Origin: Zygnema cylindricum
Lineage: Eukaryota > Streptophyta > Zygnematophyceae > Zygnematales > Zygnemataceae
Assembly: GCA_037447655.1 (NCBI GenBank)
Contig: JBBHKE010000229.1
Coordinates: forward strand, 109,629 to 173,628
Length of the DNA: 64,000 nucleotides
Direction: 5' to 3'
Part shown: positions 10,791 through 21,297 of the stretch, piece after piece
How the letters are laid out: every line of letters starts with the position of its first letter
Numbering within the stretch: the first letter of the stretch is position 1
Notes under the pieces: model-generated
Told to the model about the DNA's origin: nothing
The model's database searches: none
The model's input: only the letters and a program-made list of their open reading frames with translations
Made by a program: the position numbers and the translations under genes

Positions 10791-11339
10791 CGTTCAGTTG
10801 TCTAGATATACAGGTTTTAAGGTTGTTTTTGGTAGGGAGGTAACAAAAGCTTGTGAAAAGAAAATCACAGAGTGGAAATGGTGGCAAAAGTTTGGGTTTC
10901 CATATCATTAGAAAAGAAAAATAAAAGTAGATGAACTAAATCATAATTACAAATAAATAAAATAATAATAATACAGTGTAGAACGCATTTCCACATATTT
11001 TTTCAAATCTTATGTGACGGTCGTTAGGATGGAGGAAGTAGATAAGCCTTCTTTTTCTTAGTTTTAATTTTAGGAAAAACATAACCCTATATTTTAGTTT
11101 TATTTTACGCTTTGGCTACTTTACCCTAGACTATCCCTTTGATTTGAAGAAACCATGCGCAATACAAAAATCTTTTTATATTTTTCTTTTCATCTTATTA
11201 AGAGCCCATTACTGTTACAGATTTTTCATTACATTTTCCGGTCCGAAGAAAACACTGATTTTAATTAGCTCTTTAATTAGTTAGAAAGCTACTGACTTGT
11301 CTCACGTTTTTCAAGTTTTTGTTAGTGTTGAAATTGCAT

Positions 11340-11623
11340 TGTCGAGCGTGCCCGAGAAACACAGGGGAAGGGCCCGCTGCACGGAACGGCCGGTCTTGGC
11401 GTCCTGCACAGAACCCACCAATGCGAATGCTTCCCATAATAATGATAATGCCCACTGCTGACCCCATCCCTCCCAATAGGCATGCATGAACAGGTTGGAG
11501 AGGCACAAGGATAGGGAATAGGGATGAGTGCATGGGAAGGCGAAAAGATCTCCCCTCCCCCTTACTTTCCCCATTAAGCCTGGGAAAGGGGGTTGGGTAC
11601 TCGGTAATCGGGTCGTTACCCCA
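11340..11623 (-). repeat. Extra copy of the gypsy LTR (repeat A1)
   Basis: A 284-bp unit that reads TG...CA on both strands, about 96% identical by eye to 12713-12995. The minus strand begins TGGGGTAACGACCCG and ends GCTCGACA. It has no adjoining polypurine tract. It is separated from the other copy by the 1.09 kb segment B. Confidence 0.75.
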
Positions 11624-12712
11624 ATTTTACTTATTCACGGGAAGTCTACAGCATTTGTTCCCTCAAAATCCACTGTTTCGATACAAGGAATAGGTAGTTT
11701 ACTCCGGGGAGTTCACGCCAAAGCAAAAGAAACTACAAGCGAATACACAAATGCACTACCACGTGGACACATAGAAAATAAATAGGAATGGTTGTTTCAG
11801 ATTTAACAATATCACCTTGAGCCACAGAAATAAAATATAAGATGGAAAATATAAAAGATGGCGAAGCAAGCTTAACATACCCCGGCAATTTACGAGAACA
11901 AAGAGACAAGGGCGAAATCTCTCCCGATGGTATTGTAAATAGGTATGGTACTCCTTCAACCCTCGGTGTCCGCAGTTCGGAACCGACCGGACTCTTCTCA
12001 GTTTCAAGCAGCGAAAGATCCAAAAATCACCCAAAGGGACGATAGTGCCAACTACCAGCCCGAACTATGATTCCCAAAATAGACAGATCCAAAAAAAAGA
12101 TGGCAATAGAGTCAAACAAAACAAAGATTCTTCCAAAAGAAAGTTTGTTGGATTTTCTGAGGGTTTTCACAGGAGACAGTATTGAAAAGCAACCTGTCTC
12201 CTTCGGCCCCAAGTGCCTTATACATCAAAGTTTGTCCAAAATCAGGTCCAAAAGTCAAACCTACGGTATTAGCCAATGAGCGACCAGCAACGGCAATCAA
12301 ACTGACATAAGACAAAATAATATGTACTACTCTTAGGGCAAAAAGTTGGACCCTTGACCACGGCTAGATCCGCGGCCGGAAGTTATTATTTCTTCCATAG
12401 TTTTTAAGACAAAGTACTAAAAAGACACGGAAGTGCTAAGCTTTGACTTAATGTAATTAATTAACTACTGGTCAGCTGAATCTGAACTGAATTGCTACAG
12501 ACAGCTAACAGCAAAATCTAGATTACAGTTCGGAAGTATACGTGGCAATCCACAATGTACCCTCCACTAGGGCTGGTGGAAACTAGTACTATGTGACGGA
12601 ACTGCGATCTTTCAGACGGCTTCTCCGGAATTTGAGAATGGTACGGGTTGGAAGGGTACGGAAATCCTCGGTAATATAGAAGCGTGCCTGAAAAGCACTC
12701 GAGCTTGACAGC
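11624..12712 (-). repeat. Segment B, 1.09 kb repeat between the two gypsy LTR copies
   Basis: Almost identical to 22661-23838, with only scattered substitutions. On the minus strand it begins GCTGTCAAGCTCGAGTGC and ends at AAGTAAAAT beside repeat A1. Both copies keep a minus-strand frame with the hydrophobic start MSYVSLIAVAGRSLAN followed by GLTFGPDFGQTLMYKALGAE. I do not recognise this protein. It could be a captured host-gene exon or the interior of a non-autonomous LTR element whose LTRs are the flanking A repeats. No primer-binding site was found next to either A copy. Confidence 0.6.
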
Positions 12713-12995
12713 TGTCGAGCGTGCCCGAGAAACACAGGGGAAGGGCTCGCTGCCCGGAATGGCCGGTCTCGGCGTCCTGCAAAGAACCCACCAATGCGAA
12801 TGCTTCCCATAATAATGATAATGCCCACTGCTGACCCCATCCGTCCCAATAGGCATGCATGAACAGGTAGGAGAGGCACAAGGATAGGGAATAGGGATGA
12901 GTGCATGGGAAGGCGAAAATTCTCCCCTCCCCCTTACTTTCCCCATTAAGCCGGGGAAAGGGGGTTGGGTACTCGGTAATCGGGTCGGTACCCCA
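12713..12995 (-). repeat. 3' LTR of the gypsy-methyltransferase element (repeat A2)
   Basis: Lies immediately after the polypurine tract on the minus strand, starts TGGGGTACCGACCCG and ends GCTCGACA, giving TG...CA termini and a length of 283 bp. A near-identical copy is at 11340-11623. The opposite (5') LTR is missing because the element is cut off near 20.88-20.95 kb. Confidence 0.75.
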
Positions 12996-13012
12996 ATTTC
13001 CCCCCCTCTTAG
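12996..13012 (-). promoter_or_regulatory. Gypsy polypurine tract
   Basis: Minus strand reads AAGAGGGGGGGAAAT directly before the LTR start, the expected plus-strand primer of reverse transcription. This fixes the element's orientation and the LTR boundary. Confidence 0.8.
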
Positions 13013-13132
13013 TCAACCGTGACTAAGAAAAAGAAATTGTTACCCGCCCAATTCACAATTCCCGCAGAACGATGAACTAGGGGATGGAGGGCATGGTTCC
13101 CATGAGGTGGGGAGACAAGCGGGATGCCAAAA

Positions 13133-14232
13133 CTACCCGCACTGATGGCAGACCAAGATGTCTTGCTGCTGGGAGGACAGGTTGCATGATGATGAACAGG
13201 AAGGAGGATTGGCAAAGTAAGTCAAGTGGAAAGTCGGTTCGTCTTCTAATCCTCGGAGGTGAGAAGGGGCCACATTGATTTGATTTTCTTTAATTCTTCG
13301 CCCATCTTTCCCCTCCAAAGTAAGAACTCCCTTATTTGAAACTTCCACCACTTTCAAGATCACCCGCCCGGCAGAAATGTCAAGCGTGTCCTTTTTCTGT
13401 TGCATGCGATACACAAAGTCTCCCGGCATAAATCGTCGCTGTCGAGGCACATAATCTCCGCTCCGGCGTTGGGAATACCACAATTGATCCCGGTGTTGTG
13501 CCGCCTGCAAATTTCCCATGGCGAGAGGCATCTCCCGGTGGAAAATTTTGGCACGGTCGGCGATCAGTTTTTCGACAGTTCCCTGGTCATCCATTGCCAG
13601 GAGGACCACCGCTTGGGCAGAGGCAGCCCCGGGCAGAATGGGATGCCGTCCGAATAAAATGAAGTAAGGGCTGTAGGAGTGAAGAGAAGCCTGTCTGCTG
13701 AATCTGTATCCCATGGCAATCCAAGGCACCCTTCTGTCCCACTCTCCCAAGTCCTCTTCAACTGCATATTTCCGTAGTGACCGCTTCACTGTCTGTACGC
13801 ACCTTTCGGCCAAACCGTCGGCTTGGGGGTGGTCGCGACTGGTAAGTCGATGGTGATGAGGCATTTCTCCAAAAGATTAGTAAATTCTCCGGCGAATTTC
13901 GATCCCTGGTTTGTCAGAACCTCTGCTGGCGCCCCAAACTATGACAGGACTCTCTGCAGAAAGGCGTCGGCAATGGACTTGGACTCCTTTCGGGGCAGGA
14001 CCACAAGCTCTATCCATTTTGAGAAATGTTCAATCATGACCAGAACGAAACGATTCCCACGTCTGCTGGTCGGAAGAGGTCCTAAAAGATCCAAAGACCA
14101 ACGATAAAACATTCCCCTGATGGGAAGAGAATGGAGCTCAGTTCCGCCCTTTTTGTCAAAAGCTGCCTTAACTCGATCGCAGGAAGAGCAAGTCTGTACA
14201 ATTCGGTTGACTTGGCCCGCAACCCGTGCCAC
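13133..14232 (-). pseudogene. Gypsy integrase (zinc-binding, core and C-terminal parts), frameshifted
   Basis: The upstream frame (14232-13939) has the second half of the HHCC zinc-binding module (QTCSSCDRVKAAF) and the core strand WSLDLLGPLP with the first catalytic Asp, then VLVMIEHFSKW. The second frame (13864-13133) has SRDHPQADGLAERCVQTVK with the catalytic Glu, then a conserved core (PYFILFGRHP) and a C-terminal GPY/F-like module (VILKVVEVSNKGVLTL ... NVAP). The central Asp lies in or near the break between 13939 and 13864. Integrase inserts the cDNA into host DNA. Two frameshifts (about 14215 and 13900) disable this copy. No chromodomain was recognised. Confidence 0.85.
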
Positions 14233-16256
14233 CAGTAAGAGCCTGTAACCAAGGAAGTGGTTCGCTTCTGTCCGAAGTGTCTACATTGTTTATAGAGATT
14301 GGTAATCAGAGTTTCTCGATCTGAGGGAGGAGGAACCACTTTCCTAGTACCGTCTGTCCATTTTCGGAGGAGCACTCCTCGGTCCCATTCATACGCCGCC
14401 ATCCGGGTCTGAACTCGGGATAATTGAATTCCAGCCAAGTGGGGAAGAGGGGATCCTTGCTGAATAGATTGGAGAGCTTCAGAGTCATTCCAAATGTCTT
14501 TCCGTCCGGCTCCTATGGGTGCCTGCCCCTCAACATCTGCTGCAAAAGTTGACAATTCCCCCCCAGATGGAAGAAGCCAAATGAAGGCGGAGGATGCTCG
14601 AATGAGTCCCAAACTGATTTCCGGATCCTCGTCGTGCCGAGCCCCGGTGGAATCCAGGGTAGAAGGATCGGGGTATCGGCTCAGTCCGTCGGCATTCCCA
14701 TGAATTTCCCCTGCCCGGTGGACAATGCTGAAATCATATTCTTGCAGGATAAGAACCCATCTGGCGAGTTTGCCGGTCAACTTACTATTTTCCATGATCC
14801 ACTTCAAGGGTTGGTGATCGGTGATTAGTGTGAAATGGACCCCGCACAAATAAGGTCTGAAATGCTGAATGGCCCAAACCGCGGCAAGAAGCTCCCCATG
14901 ATAACTGCTATAATTTCCCTCAGCTCGGTTATTGCTCCGGCTGGCGTAAGCCACCACATACTCGGCACCTGCGTCGTAAACTTGGGCCAAAACAGCTCCT
15001 AATCCAAACCTACTCCAATCAGTGTAAAGGAGGAAAGGCCTATGGTGATCAGGCATCCGGAGCACTGGGTGTTGCTTCAGAGCATCCTTCAAGAACTGGA
15101 AAGCGATCTGCTGTTCCTCGGCCCACAACCATTCTTGATCTTTCTGCAATAGCTTATTTAGGGGCTGGGCGTGACTACTGAACTCAAGAATTAACCTGCG
15201 ATAGTAGTTGGCCATGCCAAGAAAGGTGCGCAAGGCAGAAATATCCTGCGGGGGAGGAAGAGCGTTAAGGGCTGCAACCTTAACCATATGGGGACCCACG
15301 GTCCCAGGAGTCACCTCATGTCCGAGGTAAATAATTTTATGCACCCCAAAAATACCCTTGCCCGGGTGACATTTCAAGCCCGCTGCTTGAAGGGCCCGGA
15401 GAACGATCTGGATATGCTCCACATGTTCCTCAAAAGTCTTTGAGAATATTATCACATCGTCGATGTAGCACCGGGCACAATCGATTCCTCGGAGCGCTTC
15501 GTCCATGGCCCGTTGGAACTTGGCTGGTGCATTCTTCAGTCCGAATGGCATATAAAGCCACTCATAAAGTCTGGATCCGCCCCAGAATGCAGTTCTCTCC
15601 CGATGTTTTAGTTCCATGGCAATCTGGTGGAAACCATTCTTCATGTCCAGTGTGGAGAAAATAGTGGCCCCAGCAAGAGAATCGAATATCTCTTCCGGGG
15701 TTGGCATTGGGTACCGGTCAGGAATGGTGGCCGTGTTCAACATGCGGTAGTCCCCACACATTTGGAAGTCCACAGTTTTCCCGGATGAATCCTTCTTAGG
15801 AGGGAGAACTGTGGGGGAAGCAAACCCATGGAGTCCGGTACTTTCCTGAACCAACCTTGCGTCCACCAAAGTTTGAACCTTTGCAGTAATAAACTCTTTC
15901 TCTTTCAAGCTGAGAGGATATTGTTTCTGCCAAACCGTTGCGGTTTCATCGATCAAATCTATCCGAAAGGGGGTTCCTTTGTAGATTCCGACATCTGTTT
16001 CGGACCATGAGAAAACCTGAGTGTTTCTAGCCCAGAGTTCTGTTAGCTGTTCTTTCTGCTGAGGGTCCAGCTGCTCCCCCAGAGTCCAGTCCATTTTTCC
16101 AGGCTCAACCGTAGCCCAAGCTTCCGGTGGTTTTCCCCAGAGGTTGATGTCGAATTCTAGCCCAACCTGTGGATCTGCCTCTATTCCTCCGGATAATACT
16201 TTACAGCTGACAACTTCCGCTAAGTTGTCTTCTTCTGAGCTCCTGTTCCCCCCCAC
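14082..16256 (-). pseudogene. Gypsy reverse transcriptase and RNase H
   Basis: A 724-residue open frame with all RT landmarks: FRIDLIDETATVWQKQYPLS, DYRMLNTATIPDRYPMPTPE, FSTLDMKNGFHQIAM (first catalytic Asp), FGLKNAPAKFQRAMD, and YIDDVIIFS with the catalytic Asp pair. FLGMANYYRR and the Ty3-type RNase H follow (LLYTDWSRFGLGAVLAQ, HGELLAAVWAI, LITDHQPLKW). It then enters the integrase zinc region (LYKQCRHFGQKRT) before a frameshift near 14215 ruins the last ~50 residues. RT and RNase H themselves look intact. The frame begins at a GTG in a run of seven G inside the end of the methyltransferase, so it was probably read as part of a larger polyprotein, not from its own start. Confidence 0.92.
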
Positions 16257-17422
16257 TGAAGGAACTCTCGGGTGTAGAATTTTCTCTTTTCTCTCCCCCC
16301 TTCAAGCTGCAAAGTTGCTTGCATGGACAGTAACTGTGGAGCTTGAAGGTAATTTCTGCGTGAATTTGGAGCGTGGAGACTGGAATAGGCAAGAGCATGC
16401 TTTACAACCCATGTAATGGCATTTAAATCCATGCTTTGCCCTATGAGGCTGCACCGCTGTAGGTCTGAAATACCTGGTGCTGCCGTGGTTTCCGGATGAA
16501 ATCCCATTGCCTGTTCTCGTTCCGATATTGTGGGTGCTGTCCAAAGTCTTTCCTTGCTTTCAAAAATCATTCCATCTGCCCCTTTCCGGTAGGCATGACT
16601 GTGAGGAAAAGATACCAACGTGGGGAGTGCTCGACGTGGGAATCCGGGGATATTGCATTGGAAGAAAGGTGTACGATCCGGCTTTGTTACAGGTGTCGTT
16701 ATTCTCCCTTTTCCAAGTATCTGTTGCACTGAAATCTGGGGGTCGGGGGTTTGTGTCTCCAATAGTTGTCGGAGGACTGGAAGAGGGATCATATTGATCC
16801 AATATGCCCGGAGTCTGTGCGCTCGAGATCCCATTTGAGCATCGTCAAAAACCAAGGGAGCTCCCAGAATACGGGTTACCTGATTCCAACTTTCTGCAAC
16901 CTGCTTTCATTTATCATCCCCCGGGTGGACATTCTCCAAAATGTACCCCACTGGTGTGTCTTGGAGCTGTTGAATCCACGATATCAATGTAATCATCTGA
17001 TAGAAGGTTCCACTTTGGTGGTCCTGATGCCCTCTTCCTTGTCTTGCTAGGGAGTATCTCTGACAAGGCCATCCCGCCACAACCAGATCTACTGTTCCCA
17101 GACTAGCTAAATGAGGTGCCATTATATTATCCACATTCTGGGGAAGACTTCGGTGAGCTTTGGAAATGGAAGACACTGGAAGCTGTTGAGGATATAAGCG
17201 GTGCAGTTGATGTAGGCGGTGTTCGCTGACAGCTCGCGCTTCCGGTGAAATTTCCACCGCTGTGTATGACTCCACTCGATACCCTGCCTTTAAAACTGCC
17301 TCCAAATCAGAACTGATTCCTGAAAATAAAGATAAAATCCGAAGTCCGGAGTCGGGGACTGTCAATGACACCACTTGTTGATTGAAGTTCTCGCTCCCAG
17401 TCTTGGTTTTGAAAACATCTGG
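16220..17422 (-). pseudogene. Retrotransposon-borne cytosine-5 DNA methyltransferase (DNMT3-like)
   Basis: The first part (17374-16910) has the AdoMet-binding motif I LRILSLFSGI, motif II (TAVEISPEAR), motif IV DLVVAGWPCQ with the catalytic Cys at codon 17065-17063, the motif V region SGTFYQMITLI and motif VI YILENV. After one in-frame TGA (16909-16907) the same frame continues with motif VIII-like SRAHRLRAYWIN, a target-recognition region of roughly 90 residues, motif IX SEREQAMGF and motif X LIGQSMDLNAITWVV. All catalytic motifs are present in the right order. The compact layout and the AHRLRAYW and EREQAMGF segments are closest to DNMT3-type enzymes from memory. The enzyme transfers a methyl group from AdoMet to C5 of cytosine. 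Lying between protease and RT and sharing the protease frame, it was presumably released from Pol. One internal stop makes this copy non-functional unless read through. Confidence 0.88.
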
Positions 17423-17551
17423 CTATTTCGTCGAATCTGTTTTCGGTAATAGTAAGGCCGAGAATGTTTGATCCACTCCCCGCCGGAGTTTCGCCACGTG
17501 CAATAATCTGTCTGTGTATTCTTTTTCCCACCGCTTGGATATCGGGAATTG

Positions 17552-18163
17552 CTAGATGTCTTCGGCAATATGTGTGGAACTGTCAAACAGCTCCGCCGGA
17601 GAGGTTGTAGAATACAGGGGGAAACAGCCAGACACCGGAACATTGGTCTTTCCCCGGTTCCATAAATCCAAAGGAACCACTACTTTGGTTCCTTCGGGAT
17701 TTCCTGGGTCCCGAACCGTACATTGCTCCTTCCAAACACTCAAACTCATATTCATGCGGGTCCAAGTTGCCATTCCCAATAGAATTTCAAACTGATTCCC
17801 TTCTACCACTAAGAAAGGAAGTCCAATTTTCACCTTCTGTCCCGCATCATCGAAGAATTCAATGTCCATGGCTTTGATGATCCCATGGACTGGCTGATTG
17901 CCGCTGCTGACTGTGCTCAAGCAGATGTTACTCGGGCAGATCTGGGGTCTGAGTTCTTCCGGCATTTTCTGCAATGCAGAAGTAGTGATGAGGTTGGGAA
18001 GGGCTCCGGTATCAACCACAACGTCCTGATACCCGCCGTACCCGTTCAGTTTGAAATTCTTGGTCCTGTTTAGAATGAGTGCCACGGACAAAGTTTTGTA
18101 GTCCCTATCCGCCATAGGGGTCTTAGGATCTGAAGACAAGTATACCGCCGTGGGTGGTGTCAC
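17552..18163 (-). pseudogene. Gypsy aspartic protease
   Basis: A 203-residue stretch with the retropepsin pattern: VVVDTGALPNLIT (active-site Asp-Thr-Gly), a flap-like region, and EILLGMATWTRMNM equivalent to the ILG(R/M) motif near the protease C-terminus. It cleaves Gag and Pol polyproteins. It is in the same frame as the linker upstream (separated by TAA at 18179-18181) and the methyltransferase downstream (separated by TAGs at 17552-17554 and 17423-17425), pointing to one ancestral frame. The stretch after the first TAG (about 40 codons) is open and continues smoothly to the next TAG. Confidence 0.82.
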
Positions 18164-18178
18164 CGTATCGACTTTGTC

Positions 18179-18905
18179 TTACCCAGAATGAATCTCTTCT
18201 CCTAGGGCCTGAATGAGGATCTCTTTAGGCAGATTATGGGAGGAAGCAAGGGTCTTGACATGGGTCAAGGCATAAGGTATCAAATGCCGGACCAGCATAA
18301 CAGCAGGCCTGGAGGAATGGAGCGGAGCTTTTGGGGAGGATGTCGGCGAATCTTGTTCCTGATCCGGTTCTATCTCTTCGTTGTCATCAGTTTCAGAACC
18401 GGAATCGGGTACGGGTGGAGTTTTCGGTGCATCTTCGTCCGGGCGTTTTGCCATAAACCGCTCAAACCAATCCTGTGTACTTTGGTTGTCCTCTTCCAGT
18501 GATTTTGTCTCCAGCTGCTGTTTCTCTTTCTTGTAATTTTCGAAACCGGGAGGCAATTTAGGTTGAGGAGGAAGAGGAGGAGGTTGAGTGGGCTTGATCT
18601 GAAGGCCTATGTCACTGTTCAGAATGACTGCCCTGGGCGTGAAAGACAAAGGCCCGCTGGCCTTCCGGTTGTGGTCCTTTTGGCCCATTTTCCGCCGGTC
18701 TCTCCTTTGATCCGAGGTTGAGGAGCGGAGTTGTCTACGACCATCTCCCACTGCAACATTCCATGCTCCGTGCAGGAAACTGTTTGCATTGTGGGCATTT
18801 GGGGGTTCCAAATCCCAGCCCATCAAATCATCGTCATTAACACCCAAGGTGCTTTGAAGCTCAAGCTCCGCTAGCTTTTGTAGTAACTCTTGCTTCTGTC
18901 TTTAG
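18179..18905 (-). pseudogene. Gypsy linker region upstream of protease
   Basis: The frame of 18847-18179, extended upstream to about 18903, codes for a leucine-rich segment (KQELLQKLAELELQSTL), an arginine-rich stretch, a proline-rich stretch (PPPLPPQPKLPPGF) and a strongly acidic segment (PDSGSETDDNEEIEPDQEQ). Such disordered linkers are common between nucleocapsid and protease. It shares the protease frame. I recognise no domain. Confidence 0.6.
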
Positions 18906-19164
18906 AGTCGTTGCGCTGCCGTAAGAGGAGCAGGCCGGTAAGTCGACCCCAAACGAAGTGCAGCCAATTTTGCAGCCATGGCAACCATCTGCTGACTCTG
19001 TTGTTGGATTATTATCTCCGATGTAAGTCTTGCTGGAGCAATCGTTAATTGTTCTGGTGTCACTGGTGTAGGCAGCACTGGGCGCTCCCAAGGGTAAAGT
19101 AGTTGTAGGGGAAGAGGGTTAATGCCAGTCTCTCCTCCTCCCGTGAACAGACCACATTACATCA

Positions 19165-20875
19165 TTTCCTTCGAGATCCCGTTCTTCCGGAAACATTGCC
19201 CCTCCTTGTGCCCCATAAAACCACAAGCCTGGCATTTGTGACCCTCGGTGGTATACTTCCTCCGAATCTCGTTGGAGATCTGAGCATCGTCAAACTTGGG
19301 CAGTTTGATTTGCCGCAGTTGGGACTGGGACATTTTCGAAGTTTCGCTCCGTGGAGTGGGTCGGTAATTGTTCTTAGTGACCGGTGTTCTCTCCCCCCCC
19401 CCAGCTCCTTTGAGTCGTTCTTCATGCTGCTTCTGGCTCCTTTCTGAACGTTCTACCTCCCATTCTTTCAGCTTGAGGGCTAGCTCCGGTTTGAGTTTCC
19501 TGCTTCAAGTTTCCATCCATGTCCTGGTTGTTGACAATTTAGGCAATTGTACAGAATTACCCGATCGTCTGCCCCCATTGCAGCTTTGGGCCCGCTGTCC
19601 ACAACTTGCTTCCCTTTAAGCTTCCGCAAAGCTTGGAGTTCTGCTTGTTCTTCCCCACTTAAGGAAGTCTCCCCAGCGAATCCTGCAAAATTTGCTCTTG
19701 CCTTGCCGGTCACGGCTTTTTCCCTAGCCTCACTGTGAATGAAGTGGTCGTACAACTTCATAGCCACCAGGGATATGTCCTTGGCCGAGGGATTGATGTC
19801 CTGGATTGCCTGTCCTGCAATCCAGTTATCCAAGGCAGTCTGCCCTGTCGGTCCGAAGGAATTACGGACAGCAATGAAATTCTTCGTGGCCATTGCAGGA
19901 AGATCAATGGTCGACAACTTAGTTTTCTGGCACAGGCTAGATAGACGGTTGAAGAGAGTCTGGGGTGTCTTGCTCTTCAGACATCGAAATTCCGTGAATT
20001 CCTTGATGGCCGATTCGTTCCTCTCGGTGTAGAGGAGTCGCCAGATATTCAGAAGAGTGGTACAAGGGGTGGGATTGGGAACCATGCATGTTGCCGCCCG
20101 AGCTGCCTGAATAGCTTGCAACTGATTAACATAGGCCTTTCCTTGGGCCTGCAGTTTCATGTCATCGGTGAATGTGGCTGTCACAGAGGTGGCCGCCGCT
20201 GAAGCCAAGTCAGCCTCCGCTTGAAGAACGGCCGCATCAAGAGTGGGATCAGATATCTTGATGCTAGGAGCCATCAAATGAGGTTGACGCTCCTTATAGT
20301 CTGCCAACGCCCCTCCACAGAGGTAGTTAACCATCATAGGAAAGAGGGTCGTCTCGAAGTCATCCGGCACCGCTCCTCCCTAGTACTTATTGATTTCTGA
20401 TTGGGTGAACGATTTCCACAACAACTCGAAATCTGAGAAAGCGATCCCGGAGCTGTCCCCTGTAAATATTCGAATTTCCCCCATTTCTTTCTCCTCTTCC
20501 GCTGATTGGGTGAACTGAGAAAAGAAAATGCCGGTGGGACTGACGAACTGTGCCGGCGAAGTGACCCCTTTGTCTTCTTCTTCGGGACCGGGACCGCCTT
20601 CTCCTCCGGTAGGAGGTGCTGCTCTGCGAGGTGGGGATACTCATCCCAAGGGAAGTACCAACCCCTAAAAGGATGGCTGGAGGAAGGGTATTCCTCTCGG
20701 GAAGAACTTCTGGCCTCCTGGGTGCAGATGGTAGCTGCGTCTGAAGACTTGTCTGGCCTGGTGTCGCAGAAAGAAGGGCCCACTCCCCTTCGTCCACTCC
20801 TCGATATCTACGGGAATACCTTTCGTCCCTAAGAACTTCCTCCTCTGAAGGGATGTGGATCCGAGGTCGGTTCAT
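19165..20875 (-). pseudogene. Gypsy gag with two zinc knuckles, frameshifted
   Basis: Starts MNRPRIHIPSEEEVLRDERY at 20875, followed by a low-complexity charged region whose frame shifts near 20780-20700. The capsid region is the 296-residue frame 20370-19480 (FRCLKSKTPQTLFNRLSSL, AVRNSFGPTGQTALDNWI), with an incomplete knuckle CLNCQQPGHGW at its end. A further intact CX2CX4HX4C knuckle (CQACGFMGHKEGQC) is read at about 19230-19190. Gag builds the particle and packages RNA. A stop near 20385 and several frameshifts kill this copy. The 5' UTR and primer site upstream are missing. Confidence 0.75.
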
Positions 20876-20945
20876 AGGTTGATCTCTGGGCAGGGATGGA
20901 GAAGAAGACGACGAAGGCCAGTTCTCGAAGAAGGAGTTCTTCCAT

Positions 20946-21230
20946 CACTACTTGGTGTGATGTCACTTGTGAAGATGTGCCTGTAAAAGGGTTATCATCC
21001 GGATATGTGTTGCAGGTTGGGGATGGGGCTGACTGTTGGAAATGCAAAGGGGAAAGTAGATTCTGGTTGAATGAAAAAGAGAGGAAATGGATAAAATCTT
21101 TGATCAGATTTATGATAAATGAGGTGCTAAATGAAATGTGTGATGCAATTATTATTTCAGTCCATCTAATGCATTGTTTTAAATACAAGAGTATTTTTCT
21201 TAAGTTTTATAAAAGGTAAAGAAAAAGGAA
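20946..21230 (+). pseudogene. Copia RNase H remnant, 3' end of a plus-strand copia
   Basis: Reads TTWCDVTCEDVPVKGLSSG-like sequence, then YVLQVGDGADCWKCK, equivalent to YVLYVGDGACCWSSK at about 2120. It ends with LMHCFKYKSIFLKFYKR, equivalent to HFKAKHMDIRLSFVREK. The catalytic MEAEYMA and CDNQAA segments are replaced or deleted. The minus-strand element at 24040-24496 has the same altered WKCKR version, so this is a distinct deletion subfamily. It cuts off the 5' end of the gypsy element somewhere in 20880-20945. Confidence 0.7.
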
Positions 21231-21284
21231 ATAGGGGAAAGAGTGTTTGTTTATTTGTTTGTAAGAGTTGAAAAAGTAGACTAG

Positions 21285-21297
21285 AAAATAAGGGGAG
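21285..21297 (+). promoter_or_regulatory. Copia polypurine tract
   Basis: AAAATAAGGGGAG directly before the LTR at 21298, the same block as at 2528-2540. Confidence 0.7.

Larger units (their letters stand above)
12713..20900 (-). mobile_element. Ty3/gypsy retrotransposon carrying a C5-DNA methyltransferase, 5'-truncated
   Basis: Order on the minus strand: gag (20875-19165), acidic linker (18905-18179), aspartic protease (18163-17552), cytosine-5 methyltransferase (17422-16220), RT and RNase H (16256-14233), integrase (14232-13133), polypurine tract (13012-12996), LTR (12995-12713). RT-RNase H before integrase is the gypsy order. The 5' LTR and primer site are lost where copia sequence begins (20.88-20.95 kb). 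Linker, protease and methyltransferase share one frame interrupted only by four stop codons (18179, 17552, 17423, 16907), so the element once coded one long Pol polyprotein. RT and both integrase pieces are in other frames through small indels. The methyltransferase is cargo not found in ordinary gypsy elements. Confidence 0.88.
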
